In this document: positions 1-12,700 of the stretch, piece after piece
Layout of the letters: every line of letters starts with the position of its first letter
How positions within the stretch are numbered: the stretch's first letter is position 1
Assembly: GCA_011037195.1 (NCBI GenBank)
Contig: JAAEAF010014395.1
Location: forward strand, 1-64,000
Direction of reading: 5' to 3'
DNA: 64,000 bases
Origin: Triatoma infestans
Lineage: Eukaryota > Arthropoda > Insecta > Hemiptera > Reduviidae
Program-made: the position numbers and the translations under genes
Notes under the pieces: generated by a model
What the model was told of the DNA's origin: nothing
The model's input: the letters and a program-made list of their open reading frames with translations, nothing else
Databases searched by the model: none

Positions 1-23
1 TTTTTTTTTTTTTTTTTTTTTTT
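1..23 (+). repeat. poly(T) run at window edge
   Basis: Twenty-three T in a row at the edge. It could be the reverse-strand poly(A) tail of a retroposon lying outside the window, or a simple repeat. Confidence 0.5.
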
Positions 24-174
24 GAGGGTCCTTTACTGCGAGCATTTGATGATCTATTGTACCCCAATAATGATTCTATTCTCTGTGGTGTTGAGGTGTC
101 TCCATCTATTTATTTTCCTAAAATATAAGTTGAAGTTGTTATGTTTTGAAGTATTACCATTTCTTATTTTTATG

Positions 175-210
175 CCTTGATAAAGACAGTACATTTGTCG
201 AAACGTTGGC
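175..210 (+). repeat. hammerhead-like repeat core
   Basis: The sequence has the order TTGATAA, then a 4-bp stem (GACA/TGTC) with a short loop, then GAAACGTTGGC. It is the same arrangement as copies at 14416 and 14558 (+), 6321 and 41405 (-). The first block departs from the canonical CTGANGA. Self-cleavage is not shown by sequence alone. Confidence 0.5.
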
Positions 211-505
211 AAAAATATGTTTTTTATTTTTAAAGAAGATGGGTAATCTCACCCATCACTATCCTTACCCATCATTTAAGAACGGTTGAGAAGAATCTCC
301 CAAAAAATACGTTAAAAAGTACAAGTTTAAAGAATATTTGTCATATAGAAATGGAAAAATGCAGTAAAAGCGAGTTGTGTGAGTATTTCAAACAAGCTTT
401 TTTCGAAAACTCAAAGTGATCAATAAATCATGAATATATTTCTTATTTGTATTTCATCACATTCATGAAACGTACTCATTTTAAAAAATAATTTAATACA
501 ATTAC

Positions 506-702
506 CTGTATTATCCTTCAGCAAACTTCTTTTAGCTTTATGTTTCTTCGGAGCAAACGTACAGGGTGCTCGTTTAAAATATTTAAAAGTAGGCGTAATG
601 ACGGTAGGATCTAACGGTGGAAATGGAGATCTTTGTGGAGCTACAGCTGTTGGATCTACCATGTTATAATGAAGATGTAAATTGAATGTATGTCCTCCCC
701 CG
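506..702 (-). CDS. ICE2: ICE2 exon with the terminal LDP...PCTF motif
   Basis: The exon is 197 bp. The preferred acceptor is GTTAAAG/CGGGG at 702, which fits the incoming phase and gives GGGHTFNLHLHYN before MVDPT. An in-phase alternative is CACAAAG/A at about 632. It contains SPFPPLDPTVITP and APCTFAPKKH, equivalent to human VPLDPSLLLP and IPCTFPPK. The donor is ATACAG/GTAATT, leaving one base. The terminal exon with the stop codon should lie below position 500 or outside the window; none was recognised. Confidence 0.75.
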
Positions 703-3700
703 CTTTAACATAATTTTTAAAATTATTTTCTTTCTTTATTTAGGCATATTATATTATAAAAATTGATAGAACATAATAGAAAACCAGAAAGTCTGACAAA
801 CCACAGAGTACTGCTATAAAGCGGGGAAAATCAAAAATGATTAATTAGATTCACATGAGCGCGGAAATATGTTTTCATCAATCGAGCCAATTGTGAACTA
901 TTAATAAAAATCAAAAATGAGATATATTTTTATGAATTACAGCAAATTATATCATTATCTCCCTATTTGATAATGAAAAGTTTAATAGCCATTAAATGAT
1001 TACCTTGCCTTGGGAAAAAAACTGTCTTCTTAATAGTTATTTATACAATGTAAATAATTTTAACATAAATTATTCTCCAAGGGGTTCACAAAAAGCATCC
1101 GTGACCATTGAATATATTCCCTTAACATCTCATGCCCATTTTACTTTACTTTATATATGTATATAGGGTGGAACCTAGGCAAACCTAAATATATTTCTAG
1201 CCGCTTCAATTTAAAGTATGTATTCAGAAATAAATAAAGGATGGAAATTGCTTTAAATATACATGGCATTATTGACATAATTTATCTATAAACAGATGTA
1301 ACATATTTGTTTTTGGTTGATATGTTTTAGAGAAAGTTTCTCGACTGAACAAATTTTGTTTTAATTCATTATGGTTTTTAATTATTATTAAAAAACACTT
1401 TTCGTATATTTCACGAATAACAATTTCTTAATAGACAGCCATCGTAGGAACACCATATAAAAGAGTAACAAGATTGCTAGTGCAAGTTGACTAGCAACTT
1501 GGTCTATTATTAAACTGCTCATCTACTAATTTTGAATTTTTCATTTCAATCTTACATAACTTCATCAGAGATATTTCCCGTGAGAACCACAACAATTACA
1601 TAATTTTAACTTCAATCATGATAAAAAATGATAATAAATTTTTTTAGAGTACAATAAAAATTAACAACAAATGAATCAGATGAATTGTTTTTAAAAAGAA
1701 CATTAATACGGGATTTATAAATTAAGGAGATTATAGTATAGTAAGTTAAGGAGATTCATAAAAAAATAAAGAAAGGATAGAGTTTTAATACCAACCAAAG
1801 ATCAAAAACTATTTTGAATTAGGAAATCTCCAAATTCAGATTTCGTTTCATATGTAATAAAGGATTTCATGCAGTATTTTGTAGTTTGGAGTTAGCCGTT
1901 ATATTTGGATCCCTATGTACAAGGAGAAAAACCCTAATTTCATATATAGGCCTGAAAACAAATTTAGACTTACAAACGGCTCTTAGCGATAGACCTGTAC
2001 AAATATTTTTACGTTTCAAACAGATGTATTTTATCTATTAAAGAAATAAATATTTCTCTTTAAACATTAATGTGTCGAATCATTTTAAACCTACAATTTT
2101 TTTTTTGATCTTAAAGGTACCAAAAATAAGTTTCGTACTAGAAACATACTCTTTAACTACCACATTAAAATTTGATTAAGCCCTGATCAGAAGGAGGGTG
2201 GACAGCACGACGGCTAGATGGATGAAGGATGCATAGATGTCCACGAGACCGGTGGAGACAGTGGTGGTGGGCCTTCGAACCTCATTTTCAACACTACCAG
2301 GGGTTTTGTCACCCTTAATGTGGAACTTAGGGGTGGACGAGCATTATTATATACATATAATAATAGTAAGGTAAATAGCAGGCTTCAATCTCCTATTCAT
2401 CAAAACCGTCCGAGCGCAGTATTTAGTATCAATGTATTCTTCACGAGGTGGGTTCTGTTGTCACAAAACTCGGTGGCTTTAGACCTGGACGTCGATAAAA
2501 GTTTCCGGCGTACCCGTTGGTTATCGAAGTGGTGCCCCCAGGGATAGCCTCGGAGTTACATCCCCCCTAAAACAGCTGTTAAGGTGCCGTGCCCATGGAG
2601 GTTTACAGCAAGGGGATGATACAGGCTGCATTATGACGGCGCCTGTCTGAAACTGGGTCGAATCATGGAGTAATAAATGGCCTTGCTGTGCCATCCGGGG
2701 CTCATACATAATAGACTCAAGAGAACCCTAGCTACTCGTGGGATCAACCATGCAACAAACAAAATACCAGAAACGGTTATTTGTGTCTTCCTTGATAAAG
2801 AACGCGTCATTGATAACAACTCTCTTGAGGCGGTCAGTAAAGCCCTGATCAGAAGGAGGGTGGACAGCACCGGCTAGATGGATGAAGGAGATGCTGTCCA
2901 TGAGACCAGTGGAGACAGTGGTGGTGGGCCTTCGAACTTCATTTTCAATACTACCAGGGGCTCTCCGCAAGGAGGGGTTTTGTCACCCTTGATGTGGAGC
3001 ATAGTGGTGGACGAGCTTCTCTGCAGTTTGACGGGCCTCGGCAATTCCTGCCAGGGATATGCTGATGATGTATTGCTAGAGGGAAGTTCGAAGAAATCTT
3101 CTGTGACATAATACAGACATTTCTAGTAAGTGGTGGTTCAGTGGGGTTGAAGATTAATTCAGCAAAAACCACTATCATACCCTTTACTAGAGAAGAACAC
3201 TTTCCCACCTGAAAGGTATCCGGCTGGCCGGAGCAGAATTGGAGTGGAAGAAGGAGATTAAATACCTAGGGTAACTCTCGATAGTAAACTCCTATCATGG
3301 AATAAACATATTGATTTGGAGTTAGCAAGGCTACTGGCGCCTCATGGTGTGTATAGGATGGTGGGCAAGTACTTTGGATACCCTCCGAGTATTCTACGGT
3401 GGATATACACCATGATGGTGAGAACTGTTATCACCTATGGCGCAATGGCTTGGTACAAAAAGATCAAGACAGCGAACGTCAAGAGGATTCTTGACAGGTT
3501 ACAGCGGCTCGCATGCGTATGCATGACAGGAGCTATGAGGGCCTGTCCCACTGCTGGGATTGAGGTTATCCTCAATCTGTCACCTCTGCACCTTGTGGTG
3601 GAGAGGGCAGCTAAGGGAACCCTCCTCATGATTTCCAGATATGGGAAGGAATGGAGCCCTGATTGCTTGGGAAATGGTCATCCCTATCTACACGCTCCCT

Positions 3701-6700
3701 AGAGACAGTATGACCAAGAAATACAGCTTCGTTAAAAATCTTTCTTTGAAGCTGGGTACCAAGAAAAAGTGGAGCGATGGATCCGCTCTGGCTGCTTTCA
3801 GAGAACCATTAAATGGTTACGGATGAATCGGAAACCCTCGAGGGAACTGTGGCGGGGTGTTTGGGCCAAGGACTAAACACTCAGAACCCAAGGGTTAGTT
3901 TCCAGCATCTTCCAGGCGGAAATACACGCAATTGGAAGATTCGTTCAATTTAACCTCCACAGGGGATATCGGAACAAGGAGATTGTAATCTTTTCCGATA
4001 ATCAGGCATCCATTAGGGCACTCCCATGAGTCTACAATGCGCCCTCCCACATTAGGGCTCCCATGTTATAAGCTCTAAAATGGGAATGTCTAGGTAGGCT
4101 TAATTACCTGGGCAAGGAGTACAAAGTCATCCTCTTTTGGGTGCCAGGGCATGTTAGCATTGAAGGGAATGAGATGGCCGACGCTCTGGCAAGGAAAGGT
4201 GCTGCATCTTCATTTCTGGGGCCTGAACCATTTTGTAAGGTCAGCGACCAGTCTCTCCTAGATGTACTCAAGAAAGAGGATGAAACAAGGAGGTGTTGAG
4301 ACCTCCTAGGGATACCAGGGTTGAGCATGGTCTCTCTCCCAGGATTCAGGCAGGCAAAGATCTGCTTGGGGAATTATACCCAGGGAGGGCGGAAGCAAGC
4401 ATCGGCCTCAGTAAGAATAAGCTCCGCATTCTTACGGATTTCCTCACGGCGCATTGTAGACTCAGGGGACACCTGAAGGAGCTGAGCTTGGAGAGAGACA
4501 GCTTTTGCAGATTCTGTGGGGAGATGGAGGAAACTCCAATACATCTCATAACGGACTGTGATGTTGCCATTCAGAGAAGATTCAGGAACCTGGGAAGTTA
4601 ACAGAGGAAGAGGGGAACATACCCTCCCTAGAGCCCTCCAGGATATTAAGATTCCTTAGGGATCTTAACCTGGTGAGGGTGCTCTAGGCGAGAGGCTAGC
4701 CTACGCCACCGAGGGGCATAGCCTAGACCATAGGTTGCAGCGCAACGGGCCCCTTCTCAAAAACAAAACAAAAAATACATTAAGTTACCTTTCTACACTC
4801 TTACATAAGTCCACAAAAGTCCCATTCTTTGGCTTGCGACATAAAACATATGTTCCTGCGGGTAGATCGCTTATTTTAACTAAAATTGAATGAACAGTGG
4901 TCAGACGATCTTTGGGATTAAATTTATAAAGGCGCTGACATTCTGCCGTTAATTCTGTTGTTGTAAGGCGTTGTATTTGTATCAATTCTCCTGTTACTGC
5001 ATCTAAACGTACTGTAAATTTAATGAAAGAAAAGTATTTATTTATATATATTTTTTAAATTAGGAATTCAATTACTTCCTTTAAAATGAATTAGACCTGG
5101 CTTTCAACTTACCTCTAGCTAAAGTAGCAGAAGGCCTTATATATACTGATGCCCAATCTCTCAAGACGTCGCTGATAGTAGCAGCCTCTGCACCGAACTC
5201 TGTTTGGTATTCAAGTTTAGGCGACAATTTATACTGTTTTTGTACGGCTTCTTTATCAATTTCGGTCTTTTCAGTCTAAATGAAGAATCATAGATTGTTG
5301 GTACAATATAATGTATAGACTAACAGCTTCAATAAAATGGTTTAACTAAAAGTAAATAATTAGAACGATGAAAGTCAAACAAAGGGAAACAATGCAGAGC
5401 ACGAAAAGACCCTTTTCACCGCAATGTAATGTGAAATATCAAGCATTCTTTCAATTATTAATTTTTATTTCCTACATATTAATATCCAGGACAATGGCAT
5501 CGATGTGCTACCTCTAGATTTTTTCTTCCTAGTAGCCTCTACAGCTCACTGCCGGTGTTGGACAGTGTTGTCTGTAACGAGAGAACACTGTCCGGAGGCC
5601 GGCAGTGCACTGAGAAGAATCCGGACGCCAATGACCATAGATGTTGACGCGCCTTAATTAAAAAAAAAAAAAAAAGCATCGAGCTCTGGTAGACACTAAC
5701 TGAGACCGAAAAATTAAAATTTAATTGAAAAATAAGATATTTCAAGAAATATCTCTTCATAAAATAAAGATATTTCACATATAAAAAACTATGTATATAT
5801 AAATATAATTTAATTAAATTTCAAACGATATCTACCATAAAATATACTGCAAAGTTTATAAATGTAATCTTATTTCATTCCACCTTATAAATTCATGCAT
5901 TAACTTTATTTTATTTTACATAGAAACTGTTCTTACCACTTGTCCTTCTATAGTTGTTCTAATAATAACTTTAAGATCTTTAGAACAATTTTTAGACATA
6001 TAATTTTGACTAGCAGATGAATTGAAATCCCATAAATTATATACAACTTTGTAATTTAATTTCTTTTTCTTCGCCTTTAGTGAATCACTCTGAAACAAGA
6101 TAAACATCGAGATTAAAAAAAAAATCCAGAAGAAAATCTGCTGAAATCAGTTTCTCAGATCATGAAATTACATTTCGCAGAAAGAAATGTCGGTATTTTT
6201 TATTTTCTCGTATTCCTAGTAGGAAGAAGTATTGCGTTTCTAAGACGGTTTTACTATCATTTAAAATATTGTAGAAAGGATATTGAGGTTCGGTCCAAAA
6301 AAACTCTTTTTTCAAGTTTTCACCGACGTTTCGGCAAATTTATTGCCTTCTTCAGGCAATTAAATTAAAATAAAATTTCCAACAAAAGTAGTTTCAAATA
6401 AACTATATATGTAAATAAACTAAATAAATGGATAAAAATATATACATTTATCTATTTGTTTATTTAATTTATACAGCTGTGATGGATGCAAGAAACATAT
6501 AAATATATTAATTTTTAAATAAATCTAAATTATCAAAATATGTGACATACTCTTGCAAAAGGACAAGCCCAGGGATACAAGTCCAGTTACTGGTACGGTT
6601 AAAGAACAATTAAGGCATTGTACTACACCTTCTTCTCACAGGGGAGGAATTGAAGAAACAAAGAGAAGAGATATTTTTAAAGACAGACTAGTGCTAGAAA

Positions 6701-9700
6701 TCAAGGTGGAAACATCGAAACACTACTTCAGGAATCGCTCTCTAAATATCTGTGCCAGTTTCACAATAAATTAAATAAGTTTATAATACCATATAACTTG
6801 AAGTTATTATTTGAAAGATTATACTTATTGAAAATGTGGCTGGGTCCGCAATGCTGGATAACATCCATTATTTTATCCGTCGTAGCATGCATATTAGATT
6901 AAATATGCATGCTACGACGGATAAAATAATGGAGATTATACTTATTGTTAACAGTGGTGACTTCTTAATTATTCTTACATTCTATCTCAAGCAAACATAC
7001 AAGCCCTTTTCGCTAAAACGCTCACGCCACAAGCTACCTACCTATACACACATCACACCATAACATTACATTGGTGCCAGCTGTTTGGGATATTTCAACC
7101 AGAATCCACAAATTAAAAGTACGTACAATTTTCAATTTCATTATTAAATATCCATCAGATAATTTTATTAACTTTTAAATTATTTTCTCAAAATTATCCA
7201 TTAGATAATTTTATTAAATTTTAAATTATTTTCTCAGCGGAAATATCTTAAATATTTCCCATAATTGAATTTTTGTTGAATTTCATTTTTAAATTTTTGT
7301 ATTTGCACCATCCCTTGTGAATTTGTATTTCCAAAATGTATAAGATTAATGGACAAGACATGGGCATCGACGCTGCTGTAGACTATTTACTTGCTCAGCA
7401 GCAATTAGTAAATCCTCCAATTAACAATCAACCTAGTCCCTTAAGGAATTTGCAATTAATCAATAGCTTACCTACCTTCGATGGCGAAAATTCCGTATCA
7501 GATTTCCTTGACCAAATTAGCCATTGCGCTAGTCTTTCTGGCTGCAAAATTAGAAATATTAGCTCTTAGGCTCTCAGGTTCTGCAAAAATATTTTACGAC
7601 ACCCAGAAAGCCGAATTGCAACGCCAGGGTACAATTATAACGTATCCTCTAATTTCAGAGCGACTTCTCCGATTTCGTAAGGAGAAAAACCCCCCCTAGT
7701 CCTCTTACAACAGACTACTAATATTCAATCCCTACCCACAGAGTCTCCTGAAACCTTCGCGGATAGAAAAGACATATCCAATCCGCCATTAGTTTGAAAG
7801 CTCAAGCTAACCCACTCGAGGCCTTACAAACAATTTTAGATAAACTCGCCACTGATGCATTCCTGAAGTCACTTCCTCAACCGCTTCGTAATGAGGTACG
7901 AACTAAGCTACCTCAAAAATTAGACGAAGCACTTTCTTATGCCAATGCCTAAAAGAAGTACAGGCTTCTAAAACAAACCCCACAGTTTTCGCTGTTACTT
8001 CGAAAACTTCCAATTTTCGTACACTCCCATCTCCTTGTCGTTTCTGTGGACAAATGCATTTCCACAGAGAATGCCCGCATCGTAATAAAAGTCAAAAGCC
8101 AAAATTAAAACCAACTAGAGTTTTTAATGTAATAAAGAACAGACCTTGTCGCCATTGTTCCGGTCCACATTTTGACGTGGACTGCACCAACAAATTCAGA
8201 CCAAAACCTCGTACTAACTTTGGCAAAATGCCTAATAATTTTAATATTCCAAAAAATTTCAATCGCAGGATATATAGTAATAATCGCTATAATAATAGTA
8301 GTCAATATTATACTAACAATAATAATCCTCGAGTTAATTCGAATAATTCACGATTTAACTCTTATTTAGGTAGACCCCAATATAATCATAATAATAATGG
8401 TAACGAAACTAGTAATAACCTCCAAAATAGGCCCACTTGCCAATATTGTTCAACATTTGAACATACGGCTCGAAATTTCCAGATACAGCCAAAAAACGGT
8501 TAAGCCCACAGCCGCTCTCACGAACGGCTGATGTTATGACCATGGCTCTCATACCTGCCTTCACCAATTCTGATAATTTGTTAGTAAATTTAAGAATTGG
8601 CAAAAAATTTATTCGTGCCCTTGTAGACACTGGAGCTAGTCACAGCCTAGTGGATTCCAGTTTTTGTCGAAATAAGAACCTTCAGCATTCCAACATTATT
8701 TTAAAATCTCTGACTAACCAAGTAATACCTAATTATGGCATCACGTCCCTTCATTTGCATGCGGACAATGTCGAAAATTCCAATTTTTCTGGCAAATTCA
8801 TAGTTTCGCAATTAAAAGGCAATTTCCAATTAATACTTGGTAGAGATGTCCTTACATTAAATAGGGCAATTATTAATTTGCGCACACTAACAACAATAAA
8901 TTCAACATTCCATTTTCAAATAGTGCTCAAGCGCACCAAATCAATTCGATTCAACAGCTACCTTTACCCAAAACCCTGCAGCTACGCCACAAAATTGTAG
9001 TGCCACCTCGCGCACACATAATACAAACTCATACACTATATACAAAAATTCCTCTCGACACACAAATTCTGCTTACACAACACAATTCCTTACCTACGGG
9101 TCTCTACATGCCCAATTCATATTGCTAACAACACATGCACCATCAACCTTATAAACACTACCTCACACGAAATTGCTATTCAAAAAACTTTCCAATCGCT
9201 CATATCGAATACGATTTTGAAACAGACTTACAGACTCACACCATAAACGCAGTACAATCTGCCAATCAAACTAACACAAACGAAATCGCTCTATTTCAAC
9301 AAGAACTTCTCAACAAATTAACGCATCTCTCTTCTCAACAACAACAACAAGTTCTACATGCCCTCACTCCTTTTTATGACGCCTTCACACACGACAACAA
9401 TTTTCAAACAAAATTTTCTGGAGTCACTCACCACATTGACACAAAAAATCATGCCCCTGTGTCCAGCCGCCCCTATAAGATAGCCCACTCCGAGGCTCCC
9501 ATCCTCAAGGCCCTCATACAAGACAATCTTGATAGAGGTATAATAGAGGAAAGTAAATCCAACTGGGCTCACCCCGTCATACTCATTAAGAAAAAACACG
9601 CTGACCACACTAAAGTTGATGTTACAGACATTACACAGCTCCGAAAACAATACAGGTATGTGGTTGATCTTCGCAAACTAAATGCCATCACCACTTCCGA

Positions 9701-12700
9701 AATTTACCCGCTCCCGGATATACAGCATATCCTATCCACACTGAATGCCACCCGTTTCTATATCACCTTAGACATCAGTGGTGCCTTCCACGGCATCCTC
9801 CTTGACGAAGCATCTAAAGAAAAGACTTCCTTCGTCACTAATTTCGGAACCTATCAATTCAAGGTTCTTCCCTTCGGTTTAAAGAACGCCAGCAGCGCTT
9901 ATCAGCGTTTAATGGACAAAGTTATGTCCGGATATACTGGTGACATCTGCCACACCTTCATAGACGATATATCGTCTTCCATGGGAAAACCTTCGACGAA
10001 CACCTTCATGCATTATTAAAAGTAATAAAGCGTCTCCGGACCGGTAACTTGTGTATAGACTTGGGTAAATGTCAATTTTTTAAAGACAGCTGTAAATATC
10101 TGGGTTATGTAATTAGTTCTAACGGAATAAGGCCCGACGAAGAAAAATTAAAATCCTCGTAAATTAAAAGACGCCAGAGCATTTTTGGGTTTCATAGGTT
10201 TCTATAAGAAATTTATCCCCAAATTTTCTGAGCTTGCCAAAAAAACTCACAGACCTTACAAAGAAAGGTGTAAATTTTCAGTGGACACAAGAGCGGCAAG
10301 ATGCTTTTCAAGCTCTCAAATCCATCTTAATATCTCCACCAGTTCTAGCCTATCCAAATTACGACCATGAATTCATCCTTACTACGGATGCAAGTAATAT
10401 AGGTATTTCCGCAATTCTAAGCCAAAATATTAATGGCGATGAAAGGCCCATAGCGTTTGCTTCACGTGTGCTTAATGAAGCAGAATCCAAATACTGTACT
10501 ACCGAACGTGAATTGTTAGCCATCGTCTTTGGGTGTAAAACCTATAGATATATCTTGTATGGCTACAGATTTAAGGTACTTACAGACCACGCAGCCCTCC
10601 AATGGCTCAAAAACATCAAAGATAGCCACAATAAGCTATATTATTTACAATTTATTTTATGTTGCATAATCCAAGATGAACAGTAAACTTATTGCTGCTT
10701 AGTTAACACATTTTTCTTTCTGTTTCAGCGACGACGATTCAGTGCAGAAATTGAGAATTTTATCAAATATTTGACATTGACCTTGATTTAGTAAACATTT
10801 TTCATTATACCTAATATTAATAATTTATGTATTTTTTTGCAGATTAATGGTCTAAGGATAATGCCTACATTACTTGATATTTTGCTGTTTATTTATGATA
10901 TTCATGATATGTATCTTATTTTTTTTTCAGTTCGCCTTAAAAGAAAACTGCATTACTTATATTTGTTTATATTTAGTCGATCTTTTGATCCTATTAATCT
11001 AACATTTTTCTAATATTTAATTGTTTTCTTAATGTATGTTCAATGTACCTAGAAAGCACAGCATAGCTGAATAGCTCTTGGAATACGACTGCCCAAAATA
11101 TGTATACATATGTACCTCATAAAGTAGCTACTGCAGTAACTTAATATTTACTTCAATAGTAAAATATGTCTTAGTTAAGAATTTTAACTATAAGATTTTT
11201 CTATAAAATTAAGTGTTCAACAATATTTTAATGTTAGATTTAAAAATTTAAAAATTTTAAATTTCTCTTTTCCAGAATCAAACTTCTTCACAGCTACATC
11301 ATTGCATGTGTATGCATGAATTGCATGTCTATGAATGTATGCATGAATTGCATGTCTATGAATGTGTGCATGAAAATTGCATGTTAGCCATGTATTTATA
11401 TATATATAAATTAATTTTGTGTTTAAATGAATTAGTTTCAGATACAACATTCTACAAAAGGAATTGATACTAAACTTCGGATTCCTCATAATCCTATAAT
11501 CCTCCTATCGCATCCTGCTCCCAAAAATAAACACACATAAAACTAAACTAAATCAAACAAACATTTAAACTAATAATGAATCGATGAATTCGCTACGTAC
11601 ACTAATATTACCACAACTACACACTGAGAACGCTCACAATTATAACCTACCATCATAGTAAATAAGACTACACAAACTGAAAATTATATATATCTGTTTG
11701 CAAATGCAACAGTTACTTATTTGTTGTCGATGTACAACTAGGTAAACAATTTTTATTCCACAAGATGAACACCAACTAACTGCACGTATTTCCAAAGGGA
11801 AATAACAAAATATACACAAATATGCCTGCACATGCAGCAATTAATAAATTAGACATACAAATATTACTTCAAGATGGACAGAAATGGACGCCAACTGGAC
11901 TTATTCCAAATGGAAAACTCACAAACTGCACAAATTTCCAAAGGGAAATAAACTTACACAACATTTCCAAAAGAAAATAAAATAACTCCACAGCATTTCC
12001 AAAGGGAAATTGACTAACGGCCCAACATTTCCAAATGGAAAGGGATCAACAACACAATATTTCCAAATGGAAATTGAAAACATACTTAATCACATAAAAA
12101 CAAACAAATCTTTAACTAAAATCTTAACACCTTATCTTATTAATTAGCTCTCTTCTAAAAATCTTATTCAATACCTTTCCTTCATTTTTTGTTTTGTTTT
12201 GTTTCATTGTATTTTTATCACCACACTAATAAATAGATTTTCGTGGTGCTATAATGTACTTGTTCATTTAAATTTTACTGCTTATTTATTTATTACTATA
12301 AATTTTTCTGTAATGTATCTATATGTTAAATTATTTTGAATTATTTAAGAATTTTTCGTTTATATAGAAACACTTCAAGAAAAACATATGCATTTTCGTT
12401 TATATAGAGTCATATTAACAAAAACACATATATGCATATAGAGTCAAGAACTCAAGAAATTACATGCATCACCATCACTCAGAAGCCTATATTGTCTACC
12501 CTTGCCAGTTACATCTCCATCAGCAACACTCGCCAAGCAGTGTTTGCCAATCAACCTACCACCAGAGTAACGCTCACCCATTCAAGCAGCGTTCGCTCGA
12601 GAAGGAGACGATCCATCACCAGAGCAACGCTCACACATTCAAGCAGCGTTTGCTCCAGAAGAAGATGCCTGTAGCCTACTTACACACGATTACCTTACAG

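Noticed and set aside
6553..6774. 73-codon frame starting MQKDKPRDTSPVTG, repeated at 12887-13108
   Set aside because: It lies in both LTRs; identity between the copies is explained by LTR duplication, not by a gene.
8105..8305. Minus-strand frame rich in Ile and Thr
   Set aside because: Shadow of the Asn-rich nucleocapsid region of gag.
11303..11385. TGCATGAATTGCATG repeats as a CRISPR-like array
   Set aside because: Too few, overlapping units, no unique spacers, and eukaryotic context.
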